Part shown: one piece after another, positions 49,518-59,644 of the stretch
Numbering within the stretch: position 1 is the stretch's first letter
Layout of the letters: each line of letters opens with the position of its first letter
Assembly (NCBI RefSeq): GCF_025244665.1
Contig: NZ_CP104205.1
Coordinates: forward strand, 3,800,533 to 3,864,532
Reading direction: 5' to 3'
Origin: Maribacter litopenaei
Lineage (GTDB): Bacteria; Bacteroidota; Bacteroidia; Flavobacteriales; Flavobacteriaceae
Length of the DNA: 64,000 bases
Notes under the pieces: generated by a model
What the model was told of the DNA's origin: nothing
Databases searched by the model: none
What the model saw: the letters and a program-made list of their open reading frames with translations, nothing else
Translations under genes and position numbers: made by a program

Positions 49518-50962
49518 ATGGCATATACTGAAGAGGAATTAAAAAAAGAACTGGAAACCAAGGAATATGAATACGGTTTCTATACGGATATAGAATCGGA
49601 CACACTTCCTGTCGGTCTCAATGAGGAAATCATCATTGCGATTTCCAAAAAGAAGGACGAGCCGGACTGGATGACCCAGTGGCGTTTGGATGCTTTTAAA
49701 GCATGGCAGGAGATGGAAGAGCCGGAATGGGCCAACGTTACCTATAAAAAACCCGATTTCCAGGCCATTTCTTATTATTCCGCTCCCAACAAAAAACCCA
49801 AGTACGATAGCTTGGATGAGGTAGATCCGGAATTATTGGACACATTCAAAAAATTGGGCATATCCATTGACGAGCAGAAAAAACTGGCCGGGGTGGCAGT
49901 GGACATCGTGATGGACTCTGTTTCCGTAGCCACTACTTTTAAGAAGACTTTGGCCGAAAAAGGGATTATTTTTTGTTCCATTTCAGAGGCTATCAAAGAG
50001 CATCCGAATTGGTGAAGAAATACATCGGAACCGTGGTGCCTAAAAAGGATAATTTTTATGCCGCGTTGAACTCTGCGGTATTTTCGGATGGTAGTTTCTG
50101 TTATATCCCAAAGGGTGTTAGGTGTCCTATGGAGCTATCAACCTATTTCAGGATCAATCAGGCCGGTACTGGTCAGTTTGAAAGGACCTTGGTAGTGGCA
50201 GACGAAGGAAGCTATGTTAGTTACCTTGAAGGGTGTACCGCTCCTTCACGAGATGAAAACCAATTACATGCGGCCGTAGTGGAGCTTATTGCCTTGGATA
50301 ATGCCGAAATCAAATATTCTACGGTACAGAATTGGTTCCCTGGGGATAAGGAAGGAAAGGGAGGTGTCTTCAATTTCGTTACAAAAAGAGGTTTATGTGA
50401 GAAGAATGCCAAAATATCCTGGACCCAAGTGGAAACGGGATCTGCGGTTACTTGGAAATACCCCTCTTGTGTGTTGAAAGGGGATAATTCTATAGGTGAG
50501 TTTTATTCCATTGCGGTAACCAATAATTTTCAACAAGCCGATACGGGGACTAAAATGATACACTTGGGTAAAAACACCAAGAGTACCATTATATCCAAAG
50601 GTATTTCTGCCGGAAAATCCCAAAATAGCTACCGCGGATTGGTGCAGGTGAATAGCCGTGCTGAGAACGCACGTAATTTCTCCCAGTGCGATTCCCTATT
50701 AATGGGTAATGAGTGTGGTGCACATACTTTCCCATATATAGAGGCGAAGAATAAATCGGCTCAAATTGAGCACGAGGCTACGACCAGTAAAATTGGGGAA
50801 GACCAAATCTTTTATTGCAATCAAAGGGGTATCGACACGGAAAAGGCGATTGCCTTGATCGTAAACGGGTTTAGCAAGGAGGTCTTGAACAAATTACCCA
50901 TGGAGTTTGCTGTAGAGGCCCAAAAATTATTGGAAATCAGTTTAGAAGGTTCAGTAGGTTAA
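49518..50962 (+). CDS. sufB: Fe-S cluster assembly scaffold SufB, frameshifted
   Basis: SufB is the main scaffold on which Fe-S clusters form. Its N-terminus ([20 protein letters not shown]) and core ([40 protein letters not shown]) and C-terminal CHGTEDQ-type regions are present; the conserved Cys of the core is in KYPSCVLKG. One base is missing near 50008, joining KEHP to [12 protein letters not shown]. Repair gives 481 residues, the normal length. A REP-like repeat and an MBL hydrolase gene separate it from sufC. Confidence 0.93.
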
Positions 50963-50972
50963 ATGGTTAGGG

Positions 50973-51000
50973 GATGCCCCTCGAGCGCAGTCGAGAGGTC
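50973..51000. repeat. REP-like palindromic repeat
   Basis: CCCCTCGA (50977-50984) and TCGAGAGG (50991-50998) form an 8-bp stem with one mismatch around GCGCAG. The core CTCGAGCGCAGTCGAG is similar to a motif that recurs between genes in many flavobacterial genomes, as I recall it. Only one copy is in this window. Confidence 0.5.
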
Positions 51001-51036
51001 ATTCATTGATTATTTAATTCGTTATTATAGAGATTT

Positions 51037-51903
51037 ATGAAAAGATTTTTCTTGTTTACTGCAGTTTTAATTGGATTTCTTTCCTGCAAGGAAACCAAAA
51101 AAGAGGAAAAGAAGGAGGTTGCCGAAGAAGTAGCTCCTGAAATCAAGCTCTATACCTTTGATGGAGGCACCGTGAAAGTCAATAATTTGGAATTGTTTTC
51201 CCAAGACACCACCTATCATGGTCAAACCAAGGAATTTGCAGATCCGTTTTACGTCATTGTTCACCCAAAAGGAACGTTGATGTGGGATGCCGGTTTACCT
51301 GAGATGTTGGTGGGACAACCGGAATATACAGATCCATCAGGTGCATTTACGGTATCTAGAAAGGATTCTGTTGCAAATCAGTTGAAATCCGCTGGTCTAA
51401 GCTTGGAAGATATCGACTTTATAGCACTTTCACATACCCATTTTGACCATAGCGGCCATGCCAATGCCCTAAAAAATGCTACATGGTTGGTACAAGGTCC
51501 TGAGTACGATTTTATTACCAGTGAGGAAGTTAAAAATAGTGGAGAAGGTATATACGAGGCCATACAGGAATTGGACATGATACAGAAGATAGATGGGGAT
51601 TATGATGTTTTTGGCGATGGTTCGGTTATCATGAAATCTATGCCCGGCCATACCCCGGGGCATCAGGTTTTATATTTGGAGTTGCCTGAAAACGGCCCCA
51701 CCCTTTTAACAGGCGACCTGTATCACCTATACGAAAACAGGGAGCATAAAAGGGTTCCTATATTTAATTATGACGTTGAAAAGACATTGGCCAGTATGGA
51801 AACTTTTGAGGCTTTTGCAAAAGAAAAGAACGCTAAAGTCTACGTACAACATCAAAAAGACGATTTTAATAAAATGCCAAAAGCACCGGAATATTTAAAG
51901 TAA
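51037..51903 (+). CDS. MBL-fold metallohydrolase lipoprotein inside the suf locus
   Basis: This 288-residue protein has a lipoprotein signal (LIGFLSC, Cys near 17) and a metallo-beta-lactamase fold. The metal motif is SHTHFDHSGHA, with a His in PGHTPGHQV, an Asp in TGDLY and a final His in VYVQHQKDDF. This pattern is closest to the AHL-lactonase-like group. It is probably exported, unlike the cytoplasmic Suf proteins around it. It lies 6 bases before sufC, so it is co-transcribed. The substrate is unknown; quorum-signal hydrolysis is only one possibility. Confidence 0.85.
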   Translation: MKRFFLFTAVLIGFLSCKETKKEEKKEVAEEVAPEIKLYTFDGGTVKVNNLELFSQDTTYHGQTKEFADPFYVIVHPKGTLMWDAGLPEMLVGQPEYTDPSGAFTVSRKDSVANQLKSAGLSLEDIDFIALSHTHFDHSGHANALKNATWLVQGPEYDFITSEEVKNSGEGIYEAIQELDMIQKIDGDYDVFGDGSVIMKSMPGHTPGHQVLYLELPENGPTLLTGDLYHLYENREHKRVPIFNYDVEKTLASMETFEAFAKEKNAKVYVQHQKDDFNKMPKAPEYLK

Positions 51904-51909
51904 TAGATT

Positions 51910-52662
51910 ATGTTGAAAATTAAGAATCTGCATGCGCAGGTAGAGGATAAGGAAATATTAAAGGGAATCAACCTAGAGGTCAAACCTGGCGAGGTACATG
52001 CCATTATGGGTCCAAACGGTTCTCGTAAAAGTACTTTGGCCGAAGTTATTTCCGGGAAGGAAGAGTTTGAGGTTACGGAAGGATCCATTGAGTTGGATGG
52101 CGAGGATTTGGAGGATGTGGCTCCGGAAGAAAGAGCTCATAAAGGGATTTTTCTTTCCTTTCAATACCCAGTGGAAATCCCAGGGGTGTCCGTTACCAAT
52201 TTTATGAAGACCGCCATCAACGAATCCGGAAAGGCAAAAGGTTTGGAGGACATGCCTGCGAACGAAATGTTGAAATTGATTCGTGAAAAATCGGAATTGT
52301 TGGAAATAGATCGCAAGTTTTTGTCGCGCTCCTTGAACGAAGGTTTTTCCGGAGGGGAGAAAAAGCGAAACGAGATTTTTCAGATGGCCATGTTAGAGCC
52401 CAAAGTAGCCATATTGGACGAAACGGATTCCGGACTGGATATCGATGCGCTGAGAATCGTGGCCAATGGGGTTAATAAATTAAAAAGTAAGGATAATGCG
52501 GTCATCGTAATTACCCACTACCAACGATTGTTAGATTATATCGTACCGGATTTTGTACATGTATTGCACGATGGCAAAATTGTAAAGTCCGGAGGTAAGG
52601 AACTGGCCATGGAGCTTGAGGAAAAGGGATACGATTGGCTTAAGCAGGAGGCGGCAATATAG
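51910..52662 (+). CDS. sufC: Fe-S assembly ATPase SufC with an abnormal Walker A
   Basis: SufC hydrolyses ATP to drive SufBD. The 250-residue ABC protein has FSGGEKKRNEIFQMAMLEPK (signature), ILDETDSGLDIDAL (Walker B and D-loop) and ITHYQRLLDY (switch). Walker A reads GPNGSRKST, where the second Gly of GxxxxGK(S/T) is Arg (codon CGT instead of GGT). Such a protein could hardly bind ATP normally. Given the many errors in this window, a G-to-C base-call error is the simplest reading. Otherwise the protein is complete. Confidence 0.93.
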   Translation: MLKIKNLHAQVEDKEILKGINLEVKPGEVHAIMGPNGSRKSTLAEVISGKEEFEVTEGSIELDGEDLEDVAPEERAHKGIFLSFQYPVEIPGVSVTNFMKTAINESGKAKGLEDMPANEMLKLIREKSELLEIDRKFLSRSLNEGFSGGEKKRNEIFQMAMLEPKVAILDETDSGLDIDALRIVANGVNKLKSKDNAVIVITHYQRLLDYIVPDFVHVLHDGKIVKSGGKELAMELEEKGYDWLKQEAAI

Positions 52663-52721
52663 TTTATGGCAAATGGCCGTATTATTTGGTCTCCAAATGT
52701 TTTACTATCAATTGAAAAATT

Positions 52722-54038
52722 ATGGATTTAAAAGATAAATTGATTTCTTCCTTTATGGCATTCGAAAACAACGTGGATGTAGAGCATCCCGTTCACGACG
52801 TACGTTCGGAGGCGATAAAGAATTTCGAGAAAAAGGGATTTCCATCCAAAAAGGAGGAGGCTTGGAAATATACCTCTTTGAACAACCTTCAAAAAATCGA
52901 CTTTAGTATTTTTCCCAAGGAGGAAAATGCCCTCGAATATAAGGATGTCAAAAAGTATTTTTTACATGAGATAGATACCTATAAAATTGTGTTTATCGAC
53001 GGAATTTATAGTTCCTATCTTTCGGAAACAACCCATGATGGAGTGGATATCTGTTTGATGAGTGCGGCCCTGGCCAAACCCATGTACCAACAGGTCATCG
53101 ATGTGTATTTTAACAAAGTTGCGTCCAAGGATGAATCATTAACGACTTTAAATACAGCTTTTAGTAGGGAAGGAGCCTATATCTATATCCCAAAAAACAA
53201 AATGCCTAGAAAGCCCATCGAAATCTTGCATTTTGCCACGGGCAACGAGGCTTCCTTGATGTTGCAGCCAAGAAACTTGGTCATTGTAGAAGAGAATGCC
53301 GAGGTACAGATTATTGAACGTCACCAAAGTCTAACGGGCAATGAGGTGTTGACAAATTCCGTAACGGAAATATTTGCTGCCGAAAATGGCATCGTGGATT
53401 ATTATAAGATTCAGAACGATTCGCACACCGCCTCTTTGATAGATAACACCTATATCAACCAAAAAGATAAAAGTGTAGTAAGAGTACATACATTCTCATT
53501 TGGAGGAAAATTGACTCGTAACAACCTAAATTTTTATCAGAATGGGGAGTATATCGACTCTACCATGAAAGGGGTGACCATTTTGGGGGACAAGCAACAT
53601 GTGCACCATCATACCTTGGTACATCATATAGAACCTAATTGCGAAAGTCACCAGGATTACAAAGGGATTTATGGGGATAGCGCTACCGGCGTTTTTAATG
53701 GAAAGATTATCGTTGATAAAATTGCCCAAAAGACTAATGCTTTCCAGCAGAACAACAATATACTGGTTAGTGACAAGGCGACCATCAATACCAAACCACA
53801 GTTGGAGATTTTTGCCGATGATGTAAAGTGTTCCCATGGTTGTACCATTGGACAATTGGATGAGGATGCCTTGTTTTATCTCCAAACCCGTGGAATACCC
53901 CAAAAAGAGGCCCGTGCCCTGTTGATGTATGCCTTTGCCAATAATGTCTTGGCCACGGTACGTATCCCGGAACTTAAAACACGGATTAATAAGTTGATAG
54001 CGAATAAACTAGGGGTGAATTTAGGGTTCGACTTGTAG
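52722..54038 (+). CDS. sufD: Fe-S assembly protein SufD
   Basis: SufD pairs with SufB and SufC in the scaffold complex. The 438-residue protein starts MDLKDKLISSFMAFENNVDV, contains the family WKYTSLNNLQKIDFSIFP and AYIYIPKNKMPRKPIEILHF segments, and ends with HHHTLVHHIEPNCESHQDYK and CSHGCTIGQLDEDALFYL, typical for SufD. It is intact. It sits 59 bases after sufC and 7 bases before a PorT-type gene. Confidence 0.93.
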   Translation: MDLKDKLISSFMAFENNVDVEHPVHDVRSEAIKNFEKKGFPSKKEEAWKYTSLNNLQKIDFSIFPKEENALEYKDVKKYFLHEIDTYKIVFIDGIYSSYLSETTHDGVDICLMSAALAKPMYQQVIDVYFNKVASKDESLTTLNTAFSREGAYIYIPKNKMPRKPIEILHFATGNEASLMLQPRNLVIVEENAEVQIIERHQSLTGNEVLTNSVTEIFAAENGIVDYYKIQNDSHTASLIDNTYINQKDKSVVRVHTFSFGGKLTRNNLNFYQNGEYIDSTMKGVTILGDKQHVHHHTLVHHIEPNCESHQDYKGIYGDSATGVFNGKIIVDKIAQKTNAFQQNNNILVSDKATINTKPQLEIFADDVKCSHGCTIGQLDEDALFYLQTRGIPQKEARALLMYAFANNVLATVRIPELKTRINKLIANKLGVNLGFDL

Positions 54039-54045
54039 AAATTAT

Positions 54046-54701
54046 ATGAAATATTATCATAGATATAGAAGGGTCGTTATTATAATGGCCCTTTTTTTAT
54101 TGTCGTGCCAAGGGGTAAAGGCACAGGAGGCGCATATTGGGGTTAAGGGAGGGCTCAATTATTCTTCAATAGTGGGTGACCTTACGGATGGGTTGAAATT
54201 TAGACTTTCCGGTCATGGAGGTGTATTTTTGGAAATCGATTTCTCAGATAAATTTAAGTTGCAGCCGGAGCTGGTATATTCTTCCCAGGGTTTTCAATAC
54301 AGTACGGATTTGGCTGCCATTCAAACAAACGGTTCTGTTGGGGAAGAGAACGATTTTAGAACCAACGTTCAATTAAACTTTATTACAATTCCTATATTGG
54401 GGAAGTTTGGCTTAAATGATCATATAGACTTGGAATTTGGATCGCAATTTGGGTTTTTGCTCAATCAGGTGACAAAAATTAAAAATCTAGACCAGAATAT
54501 TAATGCGGAAAGAAGGTCTTCCATTTCGGGGATTTTCAATTGGATTATGGAGCTGCCATAGGACTTGGTCTTAGACTGAACGACCATTTTTCGGTATCTC
54601 CACGATTTTATATTGGGCTACGAAATAGGCTAAATGCTATACAAGGAGCGCAGAACTACAATGCTGCTATCCAATTATCTCTGAATTATTTATTCAACTA
54701 A
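54046..54701 (+). CDS. PorT-family outer-membrane beta-barrel protein, frameshifted
   Basis: This protein of about 218 residues has a signal peptide with a basic start (HRYRRVVIIMALFLLSC) and a barrel (GVKGGLNYSSIVGDLTDGLK, QPELVYSSQGFQYS, TIPILGKFGLND). One base is missing near 54527 before GDFQLDYGAAIGLGLRLNDH. The repaired C-terminus ends in aromatic/hydrophobic residues (SLNYLF then N). It is 7 bases after sufD, so it is co-transcribed with the suf genes and ends at a terminator. Its role next to Suf proteins is unknown. Confidence 0.75.
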
Positions 54702-54788
54702 TCTATATTTAGAAGTAATTTAGCGTGGCTTAGGTAGCTAAAAATTTATAAGGCCTAACTTTTATTAAGAAGTATTTAGGCCACAATT

Positions 54789-54825
54789 AACGGTTTGTTA
54801 GGGGTTCTTAACAAACCGTTTTTAT
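54789..54825 (+). terminator. Terminator after sufD-porT
   Basis: AACGGTTTGTTA (54789-54800) pairs perfectly with TAACAAACCGTT (54809-54820) around an 8-base loop and is followed by T's. It splits the suf series into two transcription units. Confidence 0.85.
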
Positions 54826-54883
54826 TTTCCTACAATTCGTAAATCTACATTAGATGTTCTAACAACTAATCTATTCAACATCT

Positions 54884-55483
54884 ATGAAACAGTTTATGAT
54901 CACTTCGGCTTTTGTTTTTATTTCATTGATTACCTATGCTCAAGACCAAAAGTGGAGCGTTGAGGCCAATTATCCATTACGTTCAGCCACCGATGGCGTG
55001 GTCGATTTGGGTATCAAGTATCGATTTTTGGATTCGGATCCTTTTAACATGGGTTTAGGTGTCAATACCTCCTTTTTTAGGAATTCGAATAACTTTGATT
55101 ACGGAGGTACAGCAGGAAATAATTTAGAGTTCGATTATAGATCGAACACCTTTTTAGTGCAGCCCAAAATTTTTGTCGAATTGGAAACTCCAGGACTGTC
55201 AAAGCTGAGGCCTTTTGTCGCCTTGGGATATTCCATAAATATTCAGGATGAATATCAGAATCAAGGAGGAACCATTACATTGGATGAGATAAGAAAAGAT
55301 GGAGGTTTTAATTTCAATCTGGGTCTTTCCTATGACCTTTCTAGGAAATTTTTTGTACAGGTGCAGTATGATTTTCTAATATTGCAAAAAAGGGGAACAA
55401 GTACTTTTAATGGGCAATCTTCTACCTACAACTTTAATGAGAATTTAAGTCTACTTAAGGCCGGTGTAGGTTTTCGATTTTGA
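54884..55483 (+). CDS. Outer-membrane beta-barrel protein
   Basis: This 199-residue protein has a signal peptide (MKQFMITSAFVFISLITYAQ) and alternating strands of a porin-like barrel (VDLGIKYRFLDSDPFNMGLG, VQPKIFVELETPG, LRPFVALGYS, FFVQVQYDFL) ending in KAGVGFRF, a typical C-terminal Phe signal. It is intact. It is probably separate from the suf transcript, after the terminator. Function is unknown. Confidence 0.75.
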   Translation: MKQFMITSAFVFISLITYAQDQKWSVEANYPLRSATDGVVDLGIKYRFLDSDPFNMGLGVNTSFFRNSNNFDYGGTAGNNLEFDYRSNTFLVQPKIFVELETPGLSKLRPFVALGYSINIQDEYQNQGGTITLDEIRKDGGFNFNLGLSYDLSRKFFVQVQYDFLILQKRGTSTFNGQSSTYNFNENLSLLKAGVGFRF

Positions 55484-55590
55484 GGTTTCACGAATGGGTT
55501 ACATATTGTCCTAAAAATATGCGTACTGCCCTAATTGTTTTCAAGGCTAGGATAAATCGATGTATCTTGGCCTAGTTAACCATTAACAAA

Positions 55591-56188
55591 ATGATTTTGA
55601 AGAAGTACGTCCTATTCCTATTTCTATTTAGTTTATTTAACACACAAACAAGAGCTCAAGACTTCAATATGGGAGTGAAAGGAGGATTAAATTATTCTAA
55701 AACTATTGCTCCCGGAGATGATCCCTTTAGTGCTAGAACCTCATTTCATGCCGGTATCTTTGCCGAAATCCCAATTCGTGGGAAATTTAGTTTTCATCCT
55801 GAGCTATTATATTCATCTCAAGGGACCAAAATAACTTTGGCAAGACTTAACAATTTTGATCGTCCCGAAATCAACCAGAACGATGAAGTATTTGTTGCCA
55901 AAGAAGATTATTTGCTGATTCCCTTGATTACCCGATTCAATTTTAATCAAAGTATTTCGTTAGAGTTGGGTCCACAGATTGGCTTTCTCGGTTTCAGGAG
56001 GGTCTTTTATAGATTATGGGCCTACTTTGGGAGTAAGTATTGATTTGCCAAGGAATTTTAAGGTTCAATTTCGTTCCTATTTGGGAGTGTCCGATGTATT
56101 TAGGAAATCCATAGTGGAAAACGAAAGTCTTTCCGATAAGACATATTATGGCTTACTTCAGTTATCTGTTGGATATAGCATTTTTTAA
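55591..56188 (+). CDS. Second PorT-family barrel protein, frameshifted
   Basis: This 198-residue paralogue of the protein at 54046 shares GVKGGLNYS, HPELLYSSQG and a similar barrel, after signal MILKKYVLFLFLFSLFNTQT. One extra base near 55999 separates LGPQIGFL from VSGGSFIDYGPTLGVSIDLP. The ending SVGYSIF is a barrel terminus. It is the second of two close relatives in tandem, probably by duplication. Confidence 0.75.
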
Positions 56189-56327
56189 GCTATAAAAATT
56201 TTAAGGTTTAACTTACACAGAATATAACTTTATATTTTGTTTTTTGTCGGAATTTAACTTTAAAATGATTTTGAAGCCATATATTGCCCCACCGAAAAAT
56301 TTCAAAATCACTAATCAAATTCTCACA

Positions 56328-57543
56328 ATGAGTTTTAGAAGGAGTTTACATTTTATCTCGGCTTACGTTTTCCCTGTTTTTCTCAGCTGCACAGATAAAT
56401 AGCCAAATAACCTACGAAGAAGGTTACTTTATTGACAATGCAGGAAATAAAACAGAATGTTTAATAAGAAACGTTGACTGGATGAAGAATCCTGATTCTT
56501 TTCAGTATAAACTATCTCAGGATGATAATGCTCAAACAGGAGATTTATCAATGGTGCAGGAGTTTGGAGTTAACAGAGCGTCAAAATATGTAAAGGCAAC
56601 GGTTGATATAGACCGGTCTAGCCAAGAAGTCGATAAATTGACCTTAGTCCGCGAACCCAGTTTTACCAATGAAACCCTATTTTTATTAGTACTTGTCGAA
56701 GGTAAAGCAAACCTTTATAAATATGAAGATGCATATGATCCTAAGTATTTTTACCAAGTTTCAGATGGCGAAATTAAGCCAATGGTTTATAGAAAATATA
56801 TTACACGAGACAATAGGATCGGAGAGAACTTACAGTTTAAACAGCAACTATTTAATGAACTAGAACATACAAGCTTTAGCCAAAGAAGATTTTCTAACAT
56901 TTCCTATAATGAGAGAGAATTAACCAAACTATTTAGGGAATACAACACTTTGTATGGGGCTGATTATGGTAAGAATGACCCAAATGGGCGTAACAAAGAC
57001 TGGTTTAATTTGAACATACGTCCAGGACTGAGGAACTCTTCATTGGTACTTCAAAACGCTGGTACTGGAAACAATGCAACTGAATATCCAACTGAGATTG
57101 GTTTTCGATTAGGTATTGAATTAGAGGGTATACTACCTTTCAACAAAAATAAATGGTCATTATTCTTAGAACCATCGTACCAAACATATAAGGCGGAAAA
57201 ATTTTTAAATGCAAACTCGAATGTTCCGGCTACAGTAGAGTATCAACCAATTGAAATTGCTATTGGTGCCAGGCATTATATGTATTTGAATGCAAATTCA
57301 AAGATGTTTATTAATGCCGGTTATATATTGGCATGGAGCAACGGCTCGAGAATCGATTATAATAATGGAAACTTTTTGCTCTTTGAAAATAGTAGCAACT
57401 TTTCTTTTGGATTAGGCTATAAGTATCTCGATAAATATAGTTTGGAGTTAAACTATAATTTGGATCGTGGCCTTCTGCCTCCTATAGGAAGAGAAGCCGT
57501 TTTTAGTGGTTACTCTTTAATTTTTGGATATACCCTCTTTTAA
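56328..57543 (+). CDS. Flavobacterial outer-membrane protein of unknown function, frameshifted
   Basis: This protein of about 404 residues begins MSFRRSLHFISA, then after one extra base near 56365 TFSLFFSAAQINSQITYEEG, which forms a complete signal peptide. The N-terminal half (residues 25-170) is soluble (ATVDIDRSSQEVDKLTLVRE). The second half is a barrel ending GYSLIFGYTLF. Similar proteins in this family are often mislabelled tRNA modification GTPase; there is no GTPase motif here. The raw frame start at 56482 is too late. Function unknown. Confidence 0.7.
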
Positions 57544-57565
57544 ATATTTTTCCATTATAAACGGG

Positions 57566-57573
57566 TATCTTTG
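57566..57573 (+). promoter_or_regulatory. Putative -7 box for sufS
   Basis: TATCTTTG matches TANNTTTG and lies 18 bases before the sufS start. No TTG is visible at the -33 position. Confidence 0.35.
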
Positions 57574-57590
57574 TATATCATTACAGTAAT

Positions 57591-58805
57591 ATGCTTGACA
57601 TAAATAAGATACGCAAAGATTTCCCGATACTTAATAGAAAGATCTATGGCCAACCGCTAGTATATTTGGACAATGCGGCAACCTCACAGACCCCAAAACA
57701 GGTTATTGATACTATTGTAGATTACTATGAAAACTACAATGCAAATATTCATAGGGGTGTTCATACCCTTTCCCAAGAGGCTACGACCAGTACGAGCAGG
57801 CTAGAATAAAAATCCGTAAGCATTTTAATGCGGCCCAACCTTATGAAATTATTTTTACCTCGGGCACGACGCATAGCATCAATCTGGTAGCCAATGGGTT
57901 TTCTTCGCTACTTGAAAAGGGTGACGAGATACTAGTTTCCGCCATGGAGCATCATTCCAATATTGTACCGTGGCAAATGTTGTGTGAGCGAACAGGTGCT
58001 ATTCTTAAGGTAATCCCCATGAACAAGGAAGGAGAACTGGTTATGGAGGAATATGCTGAATTACTTTCTGATAAAACTAAATTGGTTTTTTGCAATCATG
58101 TTTCCAATGCCCTAGGAACTATCAACCCAATTGCCGAAATCATTAAAAAAGCACACGGTGTGGGCGCCGCTGTATTGATAGACGGTGCCCAGGCCGCACC
58201 TCATATTGTTGCTGATGTACAGGCTTTGGACGTGGATTTCTATACCTGCTCCGCCCATAAGATGTGTGGGCCAACAGGAGTAGGAATACTCTATGGCAAA
58301 GAGGAATGGTTGAAAAAACTACCTCCATATCAAGGTGGCGGTGAAATGATTGTCGAAGTGACTTTCGAAAAGACCACCTATGCGGATTTGCCCCACAAAT
58401 TTGAGGCGGGGACACCCAATATTTGTGGTGGTATCGCTTTTGGAGCCGCACTTGATTATATGCACCAAATTGGGTTTAAAGATATAGCGGGGTATGAAGC
58501 GGAATTATTGGACTATGCCACTCAGGAATTATTGAAGATAGAAGGATTGAAAATCTATGGTACGGCCAAAAATAAGACTTCGGTGATTTCATTTAATATC
58601 GAAGGAATCCACCCCTATGATATTGGGACTATTCTCGGATAAATTGGGTATTGCCGTAAGAACCGGTCATCATTGTGCCCAACCCATCATGGATTTTTAC
58701 CAAATACCTGGTACGGTTAGGGCCAGCTTTAGCTTCTATAACACCAAGGGCGAGGTAGATTTATTGGTGTCGGCGGTGGAAAGGGCTCGAAACATGTTGT
58801 TGTAA
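57591..58805 (+). CDS. sufS: Cysteine desulfurase SufS, two frameshifts
   Basis: SufS takes sulfur from cysteine for Fe-S assembly, using PLP. The PLP lysine is in [16 protein letters not shown] and the catalytic Cys in [15 protein letters not shown]. Other family segments are [16 protein letters not shown] and [12 protein letters not shown]. One base is missing near 57786 (LSQEAT to [15 protein letters not shown]) and one is extra near 58638 (DIGTIL to DKLGIAV). Repair gives 404 residues, a normal SufS. It precedes sufE, its activator. Confidence 0.93.
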
Positions 58806-58833
58806 GGCAATTTGTTAGAGGAAGACTAAACTT

Positions 58834-58864
58834 TTGATTCCCTAGAATTCCTATTGTACTTTTG
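58834..58864 (+). promoter_or_regulatory. Predicted internal promoter for sufE
   Basis: TTG (58834-58836), 20 bases, then TACTTTTG (58857-58864) matches TTG-N17-23-TANNTTTG. It lies 14 bases before the sufE start, so sufE-sufT could also be transcribed apart from sufS. Confidence 0.55.
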
Positions 58865-58878
58865 TAGAAAAGCAATCC

Positions 58879-59301
58879 ATGCAGATAAAAGAAATACAGG
58901 AAGAAATTATAGACGAGTTTTCCATGTTCGACGACTGGATGCAACGCTATGAGTATATGATAGAATTGGGTAAGTCGCTTCCTTTGATAGATGAGGCATA
59001 CAAGACCGATGACAATATTATAAAAGGGTGTCAAAGTAAAGTATGGGTTCATGCCGAGCTTAAAGATGATAAATTGGTGTTTACCGCAGATAGCGATGCC
59101 ATTATTACCAAGGGAATCATTGCCATTTTAATACGTGCTTTTAGCAATCAAAAACCAAAGGATATCATTGAGGCGGAAACAGATTTTATTGATGAAATTG
59201 GCTTAAAGGAGCACTTGTCGCCCACTAGGGCCAACGGGCTGGTGAGTATGATCAAACAGTTGAAGTTATATGCCGTGGCCTATCAAACCCAAATAAAATA
59301 A
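58879..59301 (+). CDS. sufE: Cysteine desulfurase activator SufE
   Basis: SufE takes the persulfide sulfur from SufS. The 140-residue protein has its active Cys in NIIKGCQSKVWVHAEL and typical helices (LIRAFSNQKPKDIIEAETDF, LSPTRANGLVSMIKQLKLYA). It is intact and lies 4 bases before sufT. Confidence 0.93.
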   Translation: MQIKEIQEEIIDEFSMFDDWMQRYEYMIELGKSLPLIDEAYKTDDNIIKGCQSKVWVHAELKDDKLVFTADSDAIITKGIIAILIRAFSNQKPKDIIEAETDFIDEIGLKEHLSPTRANGLVSMIKQLKLYAVAYQTQIK

Positions 59302-59305
59302 AAAG

Positions 59306-59638
59306 ATGAAAGAAGAAGTAGTAGGAACCGATAACTCCGATTTAGGAGAGAAAATCGTAAAAGTCTTAAAGACGATATATGATCCCGAGATTCCAGTAGA
59401 CATATACGAACTAGGACTTATATATGACGTTCTTGTCAATGAGGACAATGAGGTGAAGATATTGATGACCTTGACATCACCTAACTGTCCGGTGGCAGAA
59501 ACACTACCCGTGGAAGTAGAGGAAAAAGTAAAATCCTTGGATGCCATTAAGGATGCTGAGGTAGAGATTACCTTTGACCCGCCTTGGACCCAAGATTTGA
59601 TGAGTGAGGAGGCCAAATTGGAACTTGGACTTTTGTAA
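59306..59638 (+). CDS. sufT: SufT-like Fe-S maturation protein (MIP18/DUF59)
   Basis: This 110-residue MIP18-family protein supports Fe-S protein maturation. The conserved motifs are DPEIPVDIYELGLIYDV, MTLTSPNCPVAETLP with the Cys in place, and EVEITFDPPWTQDLMSEEAK. It is intact and its order after sufE is the usual flavobacterial one. Confidence 0.9.
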   Translation: MKEEVVGTDNSDLGEKIVKVLKTIYDPEIPVDIYELGLIYDVLVNEDNEVKILMTLTSPNCPVAETLPVEVEEKVKSLDAIKDAEVEITFDPPWTQDLMSEEAKLELGLL

Positions 59639-59644
59639 GTGCCT

